Shown in pieces: positions 52,180 through 62,172 of a stretch of 64,000 nt of DNA. Every line of letters starts with the position of its first letter. The first letter of the stretch is position 1. The translations under genes were made by a program, and so were the position numbers. This DNA comes from Streptomyces albus subsp. albus (lineage in GTDB: Bacteria > Actinomycetota > Actinomycetes > Streptomycetales > Streptomycetaceae), in assembly GCF_000719865.1 (NCBI RefSeq), contig NZ_JOID01000008.1, positions 372,001 through 436,000 on the forward strand, given 5' to 3'. The notes below the pieces were generated by a model that did not search any database, had not been told where the DNA came from, and saw only the letters and a list, made by a program, of their open reading frames with translations.

Positions 52180-54620
52180 TCACTCCGCCGGGGCGCCGGC
52201 CAGCAGGGCGGAGAGCAGCCGCACGGCGGCGTACTTGTCCAAGGGGTCGTTCCCGTTGCCGCACTTCGGGGACTGGACACAGGACGGACAGCCCGTCTCG
52301 CACTCACAGGCGGCGATCGCTTCCCGGGTCGCCGTCAGCCAGCGCCGGGCGGTGTGGAAAGCACGTTCGGCGAAGCCCGCGCCGCCGTGGTGGCCGTCGT
52401 AGACGAAGACAGTCGGCAGCAGGGTGTCGGGGTGCAGGGGCACGGAGACACCGCCGATGTCCCACCGGTCGCAGGTGGCGAAGAGCGGAAGCATGCCGAT
52501 GGAGGCGTGCTCGGCGGCGTGCAGCGCTCCGGGCAGCTGCTCCGGAGCGATCCGGGCGGCGTCGAGCTGGTCCTCGGTGACGGTCCACCAGACACCCCGG
52601 GTCCGCAGCGTCCGGGGCGGCAGGTCGAGCCGGGACTCGCCGAGCACCTCTCCCGTGATGAGTTTGCGGCGGAGAAAGGAGACGACTTGATGGGTGACCT
52701 CGACGGAACCGAAGCACAGCCGGGAGTCGCCCCAGGGCACCTCGGTGGTGGTGTCGAGGACGGAGACGGCCGTGGTGTCCCGTGCGGTGGTCGAGTAGGG
52801 CGGGTCCGCCTCCTCGACCAGGGCCACGACTCCTCGAGGTCGAGCCGCTTGACGAGATAGGTGCGGCCCTGGTGGAGGTGGACGGCGCCGTCGTGCACGG
52901 CGGTGTGGGCGGAGGAGGCGTCCACGGTGCCCAGCAGACGTCCTGTCGCCGCCTCCACGACCTGGACGGGGGTGCCGCCCTCACCGCGGATGTCCGCGAG
53001 ATCGGCGGCCCGCTCCCGGCGGGTCCAGTGCCATGCGGTGGCCCGGCGGCGCAGCAGCCTGCGGCGCTCCAGCTGTGGCACCAGATCGGGTGCGGCGGGT
53101 CCGAAGAGCTCCATGTCCTTCTCGGTGAGCGGGAGTTCGGCAGCCGCGGCACAGAGATGGGGTGCGAGGACATACGGGTTGTCCGGATCGAGGACGGTGG
53201 ATTCCACGGGCTGCCGGAACAGGGCCTCGGGATGGTGCACCAGAAAGGTGTCCAGCGGGTCGTCCCGGGCGACGAGGATGGCGAGGGCCCCCTGCCCGGC
53301 GCGGCCGGCCCGGCCGGCCTGCTGCCACAGCGAGGCTCGGGTGCCCGGATAGCCGGCGATCACGACGGCGTCGAGGCCGGCGATGTCCACGCCGAGTTCC
53401 AGGGCGGTGGTGGCCGACAACCCCAGCAGGTCCCCCCGGTGCAGGGCCCCTTCCAGCGCGCGGCGCTCCTGCGGCAGATAGCCGCCCCGGTAGGCCGCGA
53501 CACGCCCGGGAAGAGACCGGTCCACGGCGGCCAGCCGCTCCTGCGCGATCACGGAGATCAGCTCCGCGCCGCGCCGCGACCGTACGAAGGCGACGGTGCG
53601 CACGCCGCGGACCACCAGGTCGGTCAGCAGATCGGCGGTCTCCGCGGTGGCGGTGCGCCGGACCGGTGCGCCGTGTTCGCCGTGGAGTTCCGTCAGCGGG
53701 GGTTCCCAGAGGGCGAAGACGAGCTCGCCCCGGGGCGAGGTGTCCTCGGTGACCTCGGCGACGGGCAGACCCGTCAGCCGGCCCGCGGCCGACGCGGGCT
53801 CGGCAGAGGTGGCGGAGGCGAGCAGGAACACCGGATCGGAGCCGTAGCGGGCGCAGACCCTGCGGAGCCGGCGCAGCACCTGTGCCACATGCGAGCCGAA
53901 GACCCCGCGGTAGGTGTGGCATTCGTCGATGACGACATAACGCAGCGCCCGCAGAAAAGAGGCCCAGCGCGGATGGGCCGGGAGGATGCCCAGATGCAGC
54001 ATGTCGGGGTTGGTCAGCACGTAGTTGGCGTACTGGCGCACCCACTCGCGCTCCTCCACCGGGGTGTCACCGTCGTACACGGCGGGGCGCACGGCCCGGC
54101 CCAGAGGGCCGGCGAATGCGCCCACGGCCCGGCGCTGGTCCGCGGCGAGTGCCTTGGTCGGCGAGAGATAGAGCGCGGTCGTCCCGCGCCCGTTCGGCGC
54201 CTCCGAACCGTCCAGGAGGCAGCTGAGGACCGGTGCCAGATAGGACAGGGACTTCCCCGAGGCGGTACCGGTGGCGACGATCACCGACTCGCCGCGCAGG
54301 GCGTGCCCGGCGACCCGCGCCTGGTGCTCCCACGGCCGCTCCACCCCGGCGCTGCGGAGAGCCTCCACGACTTCTTCCCGGATCTCCCCCGGCCAGTCCG
54401 CATGGCGGCCCACGCGCGGGGGCAAGTGCTCCGTATGAGTGACGCGTGCAGCCCGGTCCGCCGTGCCGGCGAGCAGGCCGAGTACCGCCCGTGGGGCGGG
54501 GCGCGTGCCCGCAGACTGCGGGAGTTGGTCGTCGGCCATGGGCACCGAGTGTGTCACTGGCCTGATGAAGAATGGGCTCAAGGCGTCGTGCGCGCCTGCC
54601 GGTAAGTGATTGAATGCCAT
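52180..54620 (-). pseudogene. DEAD/DEAH-box helicase with DUF1998/Zn-Cys C-terminus, frameshifted
   Basis: The gene encodes an MrfA-like helicase of ~810 residues. Start [14 protein letters not shown] at 54620 matches the N-terminus I recall in Streptomyces. Motifs are GESVIVATGTASGKSLSYL (I), VVIDECHTYRG (II), FLLASATSAEP (III) and GYPGTRASLWQQAGRAGRAGQG (VI). At about 52825-52828 the frame breaks. LVKRLDLEES is followed by WPWSRRR, whereas adding one G gives VALVEEADPPY and then continues to DUF1998 and the zinc motif CECETGCPSCVQSPKC. The downstream part is otherwise undamaged. Either a recent single-base loss or a sequencing error explains this. Confidence 0.85.
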
Positions 54621-54674
54621 CGCGGCTGCCGATCCATGGGGGGCGACCGCTCGTTGCAAGGTGCTGGAGGATCC

Positions 54675-55016
54675 GTGGACCTGTCTCTGTCGACGCGTAC
54701 CGTTGGCGACCGCACGGTCGTCGAGGTCGGTGGCGAGATCGATGTATACACCGCGCCCAAGCTGCGTGAGCAGCTGGTCGAGCTTGTCAATGAGGGCAGC
54801 TACCACTTGGTGGTCGACATGGAGGGCGTCGACTTCCTCGACTCCACCGGTCTCGGCGTCCTCGTCGGTGGTCTCAAGCGCGTCCGTGCGCACGAGGGCT
54901 CGCTGCGACTGGTCTGCAACCAGGAGCGCATTCTGAAGATTTTCCGTATCACCGGTCTGACCAAGGTGTTCCCCATTCACACCTCGGTCGACGACGCCGT
55001 CTCGGCCACCGACTGA
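54675..55016 (+). CDS. bldG: Anti-anti-sigma factor BldG
   Basis: The 113-residue product starts at the GTG at 54675 with GGAGG five bases before. It is the STAS anti-sigma-antagonist family: [20 protein letters not shown] at the start, [17 protein letters not shown] with phosphorylatable Ser57, and [21 protein letters not shown] at the end. The length and sequence fit Streptomyces BldG, which is required for aerial growth and antibiotic production and is switched by phosphorylation of that Ser. The kinase-like partner gene follows. It diverges from the helicase gene. Confidence 0.97.
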   Translation: MDLSLSTRTVGDRTVVEVGGEIDVYTAPKLREQLVELVNEGSYHLVVDMEGVDFLDSTGLGVLVGGLKRVRAHEGSLRLVCNQERILKIFRITGLTKVFPIHTSVDDAVSATD

Positions 55017-55022
55017 CCACCT

Positions 55023-55071
55023 CCGCCCCCGGGGCGTGTGCCGTTCCACCGGGCACGCGCGCCGGGGGCGG
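55023..55071 (+). terminator. Hairpin between bldG and the anti-sigma-like gene
   Basis: CCGCCCCCGG pairs with CCGGGGGCGG, with inner arms CGTGTGCC/GGGCACGCG, beginning seven bases after the bldG stop. It may be a partial terminator, because some read-through to the partner gene is known for bldG. Confidence 0.65.
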
Positions 55072-55148
55072 AAGTGATGGGGGGTCAGCGGAGGGCCGCT
55101 GCGGGGTCAGCCCTCCATCGTTAAGCCCGTATGACCGAGGGGGATGGC

Positions 55149-55601
55149 ATGGCCACCGTGGAGCTCTTGTTCAGTGCTCTGCCCAATCACGTCCGCACCG
55201 CGCGTCTGGTGGCGGCTGCGGTGGCGCGCCGGGCCGGGGTCGACGAGGCCGTACTCGACGAGGTGCGGCTCGCCGTCGGTGAGGCATGCAGCCGCGCTGT
55301 CGGCCTGCACATCAGCAACAACGTTTCGGCACCCGTTCGCGTCGTACTGGTCGAGGACGAGAAGAAGTTCTCCATCGAGGTCGCCGACGAGGTCGCCCAC
55401 CGTCCCACCGGCCCCCGGCGGGACGAGCACGGCGGCGGACCCGGCGCCGTGGCCGCGGGCGAGGCGGTCGCCGAGGACGAGGACGAGATGGGTCTCGCGG
55501 TCATCAGCGGCCTCGTGGACGACGTCGAGGTATCCGCGGACGAGACCGGCGGACGCATCAGGATGAGCTGGCCGACGACCCCGGACGCTCTCCTGCCGTA
55601 G
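55149..55601 (+). CDS. Histidine-kinase-like ATP-binding protein (BldG partner, anti-sigma type)
   Basis: The product has 150 residues; I start at the ATG at 55149 (GAGGGGG upstream), while an ATG at 55131 would add six. HATPase features are VRLAVGEACSRAVGLH (N-box with Glu and Asn replaced position), KFSIEVADEVAH and MGLAVISGLVDDVEV (G2-like). In SpoIIAB/RsbW proteins the N-box has ExxxN; here the reading is E-A-C-S-R, so the ATP site may be weakened. The neighbour position after bldG suggests it binds BldG or a sigma factor. An acidic Gly-rich insert lies at residues ~95-115. Confidence 0.88.
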   Translation: MATVELLFSALPNHVRTARLVAAAVARRAGVDEAVLDEVRLAVGEACSRAVGLHISNNVSAPVRVVLVEDEKKFSIEVADEVAHRPTGPRRDEHGGGPGAVAAGEAVAEDEDEMGLAVISGLVDDVEVSADETGGRIRMSWPTTPDALLP

Positions 55602-55666
55602 CCCCGGGCCGCGGGTCCCTCCCCGCCCCCAGGGCCCCTGTGGCGTGCAGGGCCCCGTGGCTTCCG

Positions 55667-55706
55667 GCCGCTGAGCCGGGCCGGCGAGCCGGGCCGGCTC
55701 AGCGGC
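55667..55706 (+). terminator. Terminator after the anti-sigma-like gene
   Basis: GCCGCTGAGCC at 55667-55677 and GGCTCAGCGGC at 55696-55706 form a perfect 11-base stem, ~65 bases after the stop codon. Confidence 0.75.
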
Positions 55707-56196
55707 GTCCGGATCCGTCTGTCCCCGCCTGTGCTGCCTTCGCGCTCTCCGCAGCTCTCCCTCACCTCTTCTCCGCCCCCGGCCGTCCACCACGGGGCGT
55801 ACGTCCCCTCTCTCGCCCGCCCCGGCATCAGGCCCCGTCCGTGCGGCCGCGGTCCGGGACCGGCACATCCGCCGTCCTGTCGTGGGCGCGGGGCCGCCGC
55901 GCAGCGTGATCCACGTCTCCCGTAGACGGCCGTTGAGCTGGCTTTTCATAAGATTGAAAGATCCAGGAAATGGCAATATTCGACCGTCAGCGAATGGATC
56001 AATTTCCTTCGTCCGGGCGAATTAACAGCCGCTCTCCGGCTCATCTCCCCCGGTGGGAGTCAATTGCCCCTCATGGCCCCTGTCTTGATCCCGGTCCGGA
56101 TCCCTAGAATCCGTTCACAATCGTTGCTCAGGACGCCTGAGTGCCGCGGCAGTTCCCTGTGCTGCGCGCCCATGTGCCAAACGTCAAGGAGGACGA
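55707..56196 (+). promoter_or_regulatory. Upstream region of hppA
   Basis: 490 bases without a supportable gene. An AT-rich patch lies at about 55940-56020. A possible promoter is TCTTGA at 56083-56088 with TAGAAT at 56105-56110 (16-base spacer), giving a leader of ~80 bases before the AAGGAGG ribosome-binding site. The first 230 bases are C-rich without structure I can interpret. Confidence 0.5.
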
Positions 56197-58608
56197 ATGG
56201 CGGGGCCCTTTACCCCTCTTCAGCAAGATCTCTCCCCATCCCCGACCCTCGCGGCCGCCGAACTGACCACCGACAACCGGCTGATCGTCGTGGTCGTCGC
56301 CCTCATCGCGCTGGCCGCGCTGGGTGTCGCCGTGATGCTGGTGCGTCAAGTGCTGGCGGCGGGTGAGGGAACCGACAGTATGAAGAAGATCGCGGCCGCT
56401 GTACAGGAAGGAGCGAATGCCTATCTCGCCCGGCAGTTGCGCACCCTCAGCGTATTCGCCGCCGTGGTGTTCTTCCTGCTCATGCTGCTGCCGGCCGATG
56501 ACTGGTCGCAGCGCATCGGGCGGTCCGTGTTCTTCCTGATCGGCGCGTTGTTCTCGGCGGCGACCGGCTATATCGGAATGTGGCTGGCCGTGCGGAGCAA
56601 TGTGCGGGTGGCCGCCGCGGCGCGCGAGGCCACTCCGGGCAAGGGCGAGCCGGCCAAGGACCTCACGGACGTCTCGCACAAGGCCATGAAGATCGCCTTC
56701 CGTACCGGCGGCGTGGTCGGCATGTTCACCGTCGGCCTCGGCCTGCTCGGCGCCTGCTGCGTCGTGCTGGTCTACGCGGCCGACGCGCCGAAGGTGCTGG
56801 AGGGATTCGGCCTCGGTGCCGCGCTGATCGCCATGTTCATGCGAGTCGGCGGCGGCATCTTCACCAAGGCCGCGGATGTCGGCGCCGACCTCGTCGGCAA
56901 GGTCGAGCAGGGCATCCCCGAGGACGACCCGCGCAACGCCGCCACCATCGCGGACAACGTGGGCGACAACGTCGGCGACTGCGCCGGCATGGCCGCCGAC
57001 CTGTTCGAGTCCTACGCGGTGACGCTGGTCGCGGCGCTCATCCTCGGCAAGGTCGCCTTCGGCGACGCCGGTCTGGCCTTCCCGCTGATCGTCCCCGCGA
57101 TCGGTGTGCTCACGGCCATGATCGGTATCTTCGCGGTGGCCCCGCGCCGCACCGACCGCAGCGGCATGACCGCCATCAACCGCGGTTTCTTCATCTCCGC
57201 GGTGGTCTCGCTGGTCCTGGTGGCCGTGGCGGTCTTCACCTATCTGCCGTCGTCCTACGCGGACCTGGACGGCGTGGACATCGCCATCGCCGGGCACGAG
57301 GGCGACCCCCGGATCCTCGCGCTCGTGGCGGTCGCGATCGGCATCCTGCTGGCCGCCGTCATCCAGCAGCTCACGGGGTACTTCACCGAGACCACCCGGC
57401 GTCCGGTCCGGGACATCGGGAAGTCCTCGCTGACGGGGCCGGCGACCGTCGTCCTGGCCGGCATCTCGGTAGGGCTGGAGTCCGCCGTGTACACGGCGCT
57501 GCTGATCGGCCTCGGGGTCTACGGGGCGTTCCTGCTCGGCGGCACCTCGATCATGCTGGCCCTGTTCGCGGTCGCCCTCGCCGGCACCGGTCTGCTGACC
57601 ACGGTCGGCGTCATCGTCGCCATGGACACCTTCGGACCGGTATCCGACAACGCCCAGGGCATCGCCGAGATGTCCGGCGACGTGGAGGGCGCGGGCGCCC
57701 AGGTGCTCACCGACCTCGACGCGGTCGGCAACACCACCAAGGCGATCACCAAGGGCATCGCGATCGCCACGGCCGTGCTGGCCGCCGCCGCTCTGTTCGG
57801 CTCCTACCGGGACGCGATCGCCACGGCGGTCGCGGACGTCAACGCCCGGGCGGGCGAGATGAACCTCAGCCTGGACATCTCGCAGCCGAACAACCTGGTC
57901 GGACTGGTTCTCGGCGCCGCGGTCGTCTTCCTGTTCTCGGGACTGGCGATCAACGCGGTGTCGCGGTCGGCGGGCGCGGTGGTCTACGAGGTGCGGCGGC
58001 AGTTCCGCGAGCACCCCGGGATCATGGACTACACCGAGAAGCCGCAGTACGGCCGGGTCGTCGACATCTGCACCAAGGACGCGCTGCGCGAGCTCGCCAC
58101 GCCCGGCCTCCTCGCCGTGCTGGCGCCGATCGCCGTCGGCTTCAGCCTCGGCGTAGGTGCCCTCGGCTCGTTCCTCGCCGGTGCCATCGGCGCGGGCACG
58201 CTGATGGCGGTCTTCCTGGCCAACTCCGGTGGAGCCTGGGACAACGCCAAGAAGCTGGTCGAGGACGGCCACCACGGCGGCAAGGGCAGCGAGGCGCACG
58301 CCGCGACGGTGATCGGCGACACGGTCGGCGACCCCTTCAAGGACACGGCGGGCCCGGCCATCAACCCGCTGCTGAAGGTGATGAATCTGGTGGCCCTGCT
58401 GATCGCGCCGGCCGTGGTGCAGTTCAGCTACGGCGACGACACCAGTCCGGCCATCCGGACGCTGGTGGCGCTGGTGGCGATCGGCATCATCATCGGCGCC
58501 GTCTACGTCTCCAAGCGGCGCGGAATCGCCGTGGGTGACGAAGGCAACAGCGCCGAGCCGGTGTCCGAGCGGTCCGGGCCCTCCTCGGGGGCCGCGGTGG
58601 TGTCCTGA
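56197..58608 (+). CDS. hppA: K+-independent proton-translocating pyrophosphatase
   Basis: An 803-residue membrane pump, AAGGAGGACGA before the ATG. About sixteen hydrophobic segments are seen. The substrate site motifs are present: DVGADLVGKVEQGIPEDDPRN and ADNVGDNVGDCAGMAADLFES in the middle, and KGSEAHAATVIGDTVGDPFKDTAGP near the end. The subtype-determining site reads GNTTKAITKG, with Lys where K+-dependent enzymes have Ala, so it should be K+-independent. It couples hydrolysis of pyrophosphate to proton export. The C-terminus has a short Ser/Glu/Gly tail. Monocistronic. Confidence 0.97.
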   Translation: MAGPFTPLQQDLSPSPTLAAAELTTDNRLIVVVVALIALAALGVAVMLVRQVLAAGEGTDSMKKIAAAVQEGANAYLARQLRTLSVFAAVVFFLLMLLPADDWSQRIGRSVFFLIGALFSAATGYIGMWLAVRSNVRVAAAAREATPGKGEPAKDLTDVSHKAMKIAFRTGGVVGMFTVGLGLLGACCVVLVYAADAPKVLEGFGLGAALIAMFMRVGGGIFTKAADVGADLVGKVEQGIPEDDPRNAATIADNVGDNVGDCAGMAADLFESYAVTLVAALILGKVAFGDAGLAFPLIVPAIGVLTAMIGIFAVAPRRTDRSGMTAINRGFFISAVVSLVLVAVAVFTYLPSSYADLDGVDIAIAGHEGDPRILALVAVAIGILLAAVIQQLTGYFTETTRRPVRDIGKSSLTGPATVVLAGISVGLESAVYTALLIGLGVYGAFLLGGTSIMLALFAVALAGTGLLTTVGVIVAMDTFGPVSDNAQGIAEMSGDVEGAGAQVLTDLDAVGNTTKAITKGIAIATAVLAAAALFGSYRDAIATAVADVNARAGEMNLSLDISQPNNLVGLVLGAAVVFLFSGLAINAVSRSAGAVVYEVRRQFREHPGIMDYTEKPQYGRVVDICTKDALRELATPGLLAVLAPIAVGFSLGVGALGSFLAGAIGAGTLMAVFLANSGGAWDNAKKLVEDGHHGGKGSEAHAATVIGDTVGDPFKDTAGPAINPLLKVMNLVALLIAPAVVQFSYGDDTSPAIRTLVALVAIGIIIGAVYVSKRRGIAVGDEGNSAEPVSERSGPSSGAAVVS

Positions 58609-58611
58609 GCA

Positions 58612-58635
58612 CCGGACCGGTTCCGGCCGGTCCGG
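58612..58635 (+). terminator. Terminator after hppA
   Basis: CCGGACCGG and CCGGTCCGG form a perfect 9-base stem with a 6-base loop, starting three bases after the hppA stop. Confidence 0.7.
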
Positions 58636-58833
58636 GCCAGGTCAGGCGGTGGACGGGCGGTGTGCCGCGGCGCACCGCCCGCCCGTCTGCCCGGCTCCGG
58701 AAGCGGAGGCGGACCGGCCGCCCCGGCCTGGTGCAAAAGACGACAAAAACCCCTTCGGGGAAATCGGGCTCGTGGTCCCGGGCCTTTGGGCGTGTATGTT
58801 CCGGGGCCGAGAGTCATGGAAGGGGCCCATCCG

Positions 58834-59397
58834 GTGAACAAGAAGCTCGTGGCCGCGCTGTCCGGTGGTGCGGCACTCGTACTCGCGCTGTCGGGCTGTG
58901 GCGACGACACCGACGAGAAGGTCGACGCCTACGCCAAGAAGGTGTGCGACCAGGTCCAGCCGCAGCTGGAGAAGATCGCGCAGGCGAACCAGTCCATCAC
59001 CTCCACGGCGGCGGACGGCAAGCCCGAGGAGATCAAGAAGGCCGACTCGGCCGCGTTCCAGCAGATCTCCGACGCCTACGCCGCCATGTCGGACTCGGTC
59101 GAGAAGGCGGGCGTCCCGCCGGTCGACGACGGTGCGAAGACGCAGAAGGAGGCCGTCAGGGAGCTCGACGACACCGCCGGGGCGTACGCGGGCCTGAAGA
59201 CCTCCGTCGACAAGCTGGACACCAAGGACCAGGCCAAGTTCGCCGAAGGCCTGAAGGGTGTCGCGGAGGACCTCGACAAGGTCAACAAGGTCGGCGGCGA
59301 CGCCATCAGGAAGCTGCAGTCCGGGGACATCGGTGCCGCCATGAGCGAACAGCCCGGCTGCCGGCGTCCGGCCGGCTCGCCCAGCGCCAACACCTGA
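58834..59397 (+). CDS. Small secreted helical lipoprotein
   Basis: The product has 187 residues from the GTG at 58834, with GGAAGGGG ahead; an ATG at 58816 in frame is the alternative. MNKKLVAALSGGAALVLAL ends in the lipobox ALSGC. The mature part is Lys/Asp/Ala-rich and helical, with one Cys (AKKVCDQVQPQL) early and another (EQPGCRRP) near the end. No enzyme motif is visible. Streptomyces carry similar small secreted proteins beside hppA, function unknown. Confidence 0.8.
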   Translation: MNKKLVAALSGGAALVLALSGCGDDTDEKVDAYAKKVCDQVQPQLEKIAQANQSITSTAADGKPEEIKKADSAAFQQISDAYAAMSDSVEKAGVPPVDDGAKTQKEAVRELDDTAGAYAGLKTSVDKLDTKDQAKFAEGLKGVAEDLDKVNKVGGDAIRKLQSGDIGAAMSEQPGCRRPAGSPSANT

Positions 59398-59586
59398 CCG
59401 CTCCGGGCCGCGCCCGGTTCGTGCCCGACCGTGCCCGGCCCGCCGGGGCGCCGTGTCCGCACGCCCGGCGTCTCCGCGTCCTCGCACCGCCGAGTCCCGG
59501 CATCTCCTCGGTCCGGGGCCCCCGGGGAGGGCGTCCCGAGGGCCGGGCCGTCGCCGCTCCCGGCCCGCAGCCCCGACAATGGGCCG

Positions 59587-61173
59587 GTGAGTACGCACGA
59601 GCACCTTCAGCAGGATCAGTCCGGCGCACCCGGGCCCGTCTCGCCGCACGGCTTCCCCGCCGCGCCGCCCCGGGCCGGAACCGCGCTCCCCGCCCGGCTC
59701 CGGGAGGCGTTCCTGGCCGCGGCCTTCACCGCGGACGGGCTCCTCGACCTGCTCGGCGCACCGGCCTACGCGGCGCTCGCCCGCGGCGAGACCGTGCCCG
59801 CCCTGCGCGCGTCCCGCGGCGGATCACCGCTGGAAACCCTGGTCCGGCTGTTCCTGCTGCAGTGCCCGGTGCCGTACGGGCGGGCGTCGGCGGCGCTGCC
59901 CGTGGACGGCTGCCTGGACGAGGGCTGGCTGGTCCGGGACGGCGAGGAGGTACGGGCGTGCGCGGACGTCCGCCCGTACGGCGGGCCGGGCGGCGAGGAC
60001 TGGTGGATCGTCTCCGACCTCGGCTGCGCCGTAGGCGGGGCGGGCGGGGCCGCCGTCGGGCGGGGCTCCGGCCAGGACCGCGCCTCGCTCGTCCTCGGGG
60101 TGGGCGGGGCGTCCACCACACTCGCGGGTCTCACCGTCCGGGCCCCCGTCGGGCGGGCGCTGGACCTCGGCACCGGCTCCGGTCTGCAGGCCCTGCACGC
60201 CTCCCGGCACGCCACCCGCGTCACCGCCACCGACGTCAATCCGCGCGCCTTGGGCTTCACCCGGCTCACGCTGGCCCTCTCCGGCGCGCACGAGGCCGAA
60301 CTCCGCGAGGGCTCGCTCTACGGGCCGGTGGCCGGCGAGGAACCGTACGACCTGATCGTCTCCAACCCGCCCTTCGTCATCTCCCCGCGCGCGCGGCTGA
60401 CCTACCGGGACGGCGGCATGGCCGGGGACGACCTCTGCCGGACCCTGGTGCGGCAGTCCGCGGAGCACCTCGCCGAGGGCGGGTACCTCCAGCTTCTCGC
60501 CAACTGGGAGCACAGGGACGGCGAGGACTGGCGCGACCGGGTCCGTGCCTGGGTGCCGCCCGGGTGCGACGCCTGGATCGTGCAGCGCGAGGTGCAGGAC
60601 GTCACGCAGTACGCGGAACTGTGGCTGCGCGACGCCGGCGACCACCGGGCCGGCCCGGAAGCGTACGCCGCGCGCTACGACGCCTGGCTGGCGGAGTTCG
60701 AGGCCCGCGGGACCACGGCCGTCGGCTTCGGCTGGATCAGCGTGCGCAAGTCCGGCTCCGCCCGGCCGTCCGTCATCGCGGAGGAGTGGCCGCACCCGGT
60801 CGAACAGCCGCTGGGGGAGACGGTGACGGCCCACTTCGCCCGGCAGGACTTCCTGCGGCGCACGGATGACGCGGCGCTGCTCGCCGCGCGCTTCCGGCTG
60901 GCGGACGGCGTGGTGCAGGAACAGGTCGGACCGCCCGGAGCGGAGGACCCGGAGCACGTGGTGCTCCGTCAGAACCGCGGCATGTGCAGGGCCACGAAGG
61001 TGGACACGGTCGGGGCGGGCTTCGCGGGGGTGTGCGACGGGACGCTGAGCGCGGGCCGCATCCTCGACGCCATCGCCCAGCTCGTCGGCGAGGACCCGGT
61101 GCTGCTGCGGGACCGGACGCCGGAAGCCGTACGGCTGCTCGTCGAACAGGGCTTCCTGATCCCGGTGGAGTGA
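59587..61173 (+). CDS. N6-type SAM-dependent methyltransferase (NPPF motif)
   Basis: The 528-residue product starts at a GTG with GACAAT six bases upstream, so the transcript is probably leaderless. Residues ~30-190 are a helical N-terminal domain with no name I can give. The methyltransferase core begins with GRALDLGTGSGLQALHASRHA (SAM motif I), TDVNPRALGFTRLTL, and LIVSNPPFVISPRARLTYRDGG, where NPPF is the active site of enzymes that methylate amide or amino nitrogens. A C-terminal ~150-residue domain follows. The family resembles PrmC/RlmG-type enzymes acting on rRNA, release factor or DNA; the target is not determined. Confidence 0.85.
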   Translation: MSTHEHLQQDQSGAPGPVSPHGFPAAPPRAGTALPARLREAFLAAAFTADGLLDLLGAPAYAALARGETVPALRASRGGSPLETLVRLFLLQCPVPYGRASAALPVDGCLDEGWLVRDGEEVRACADVRPYGGPGGEDWWIVSDLGCAVGGAGGAAVGRGSGQDRASLVLGVGGASTTLAGLTVRAPVGRALDLGTGSGLQALHASRHATRVTATDVNPRALGFTRLTLALSGAHEAELREGSLYGPVAGEEPYDLIVSNPPFVISPRARLTYRDGGMAGDDLCRTLVRQSAEHLAEGGYLQLLANWEHRDGEDWRDRVRAWVPPGCDAWIVQREVQDVTQYAELWLRDAGDHRAGPEAYAARYDAWLAEFEARGTTAVGFGWISVRKSGSARPSVIAEEWPHPVEQPLGETVTAHFARQDFLRRTDDAALLAARFRLADGVVQEQVGPPGAEDPEHVVLRQNRGMCRATKVDTVGAGFAGVCDGTLSAGRILDAIAQLVGEDPVLLRDRTPEAVRLLVEQGFLIPVE

Positions 61174-61313
61174 CCGGGACGCACCTCGGGCGCGAGCCGT
61201 GAAGGGCGCGCGGACGCCCGGCGGAGACCGCTGTTCACCGGGTGTTCGCCCCGGTGCCGCACGGACGTGTCACGCTCCCGCACACGATGCCGGGTGCTAG
61301 GGAGTACGCAGCG

Positions 61314-61511
61314 ATGGAGAGCGGGCCGGCCATATTCGCCGGGACGGTGTTCGTACTGTTCGGAGCGGCACTGCTGGTGTGGGCGGGGACGCGCCTGCGC
61401 AGCGGCGCGCCGGTGGTCGAGGGGGTGAGCTCCCCGCTGCACGTCCCGCTGGTCCTGTTCCTCGGGCCGGCCGCGCTTCTCACGGGCGGCTGGCTCCTGC
61501 TGTCCGCCTGA
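61314..61511 (+). CDS. Small two-helix membrane protein
   Basis: The product has 65 residues from the ATG at 61314, with GGGAG 10-14 bases before. Two hydrophobic segments (FAGTVFVLFGAALLVWAG and LVLFLGPAALLTGGWLLLS) flank a basic and polar loop. I do not recognise a family. It is followed by a hairpin shared with the convergent TM2 gene. Confidence 0.6.
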   Translation: MESGPAIFAGTVFVLFGAALLVWAGTRLRSGAPVVEGVSSPLHVPLVLFLGPAALLTGGWLLLSA

Positions 61512-61569
61512 CCCGAGCTCACCCGCCCCCCGGCGGACGGGAGTACGGCGGACGGCGGCGGCACGCGCG

Positions 61570-61607
61570 CGGCCCGCGTCCGGACGAAGGGTCCGGAACG
61601 CGGGCCG
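61570..61607. terminator. Bidirectional terminator between the small membrane protein and TM2 genes
   Basis: CGGCCCGCGT-CCGGAC, loop GAAGG, GTCCGG-A-ACGCGGGCCG forms a long near-perfect stem between convergent genes. Confidence 0.75.
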
Positions 61608-61636
61608 CCGCGGAGAACCGATGAGCCGACGGGGCG

Positions 61637-61894
61637 TCAGCCGCGCAGGATGCGGCCCTCGCTGTCCGTACGGTCGTTGCTGGTCAGGAAGAGGATGCCG
61701 TCGATCAGTGCCCAGATGCCGCAGCCGCCGAGGGTGAACAGCTGACCGAGGGCCATCCCGGTGTGACCCGTGTAGAACCGGCCGATGCCCAGGGTGCCGA
61801 TGAAGAGCTGGAGGATGCCGGCGACGATCTTCGACTTCTCGGAGTACGGCTGCCCGTTGGGGGCGACGGCCGGCGGCTGAGCGGGGTGCGACAT
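61637..61894 (-). CDS. TM2 domain protein, short paralogue
   Basis: The product has 85 residues from the ATG at 61894. After a short Pro-rich N-terminus, the TM2 domain reads YSEKSKIVAGILQLF, GTLGIGRFYTGHTGMALGQLF and TLGGCGIWALIDGILFL, two membrane helices joined by a short turn. TM2 domains occur in many small proteins of unknown function. Its core is almost identical to the longer TM2 protein at 62690-63142. It is separated from the DUF2752 gene by ~280 bases. Confidence 0.88.
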   Translation of the reverse strand: MSHPAQPPAVAPNGQPYSEKSKIVAGILQLFIGTLGIGRFYTGHTGMALGQLFTLGGCGIWALIDGILFLTSNDRTDSEGRILRG

Positions 61895-62172
61895 GAGGTG
61901 GGACTCTTCTCTCAAGGATGAATGTTCGTGGCGCGGGACCTGGGGGCGTGCCGCGACGATCAGTTGACCCGGGAGAGAGCCGGTCAGTTGTGCGCACCCG
62001 GTCCATTGTGATCGTTCGGTGATGCAACTCGGGGGGAAAAGGGGACGATCCGGTCGGCCGGCATGCCCGGTCCGGCCTGCGTGCGGCCGGACGGCGCGCG
62101 GTGGCCGGGACGTTCCCCGCCTCCCGGCTCCCCGCCTCCCGTCACCTGCTTCCGTCGCCCGCTCCCGGCCGG

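Noticed and set aside
54540..55049. Longer helicase start extending upstream through bldG
   Set aside because: The extension is antisense to bldG; the conserved N-terminus begins at 54620.
56128..58299. Minus-strand frame of 723 codons opposite hppA
   Set aside because: Shadow of hppA, with a Asp/Arg/His-skewed composition.
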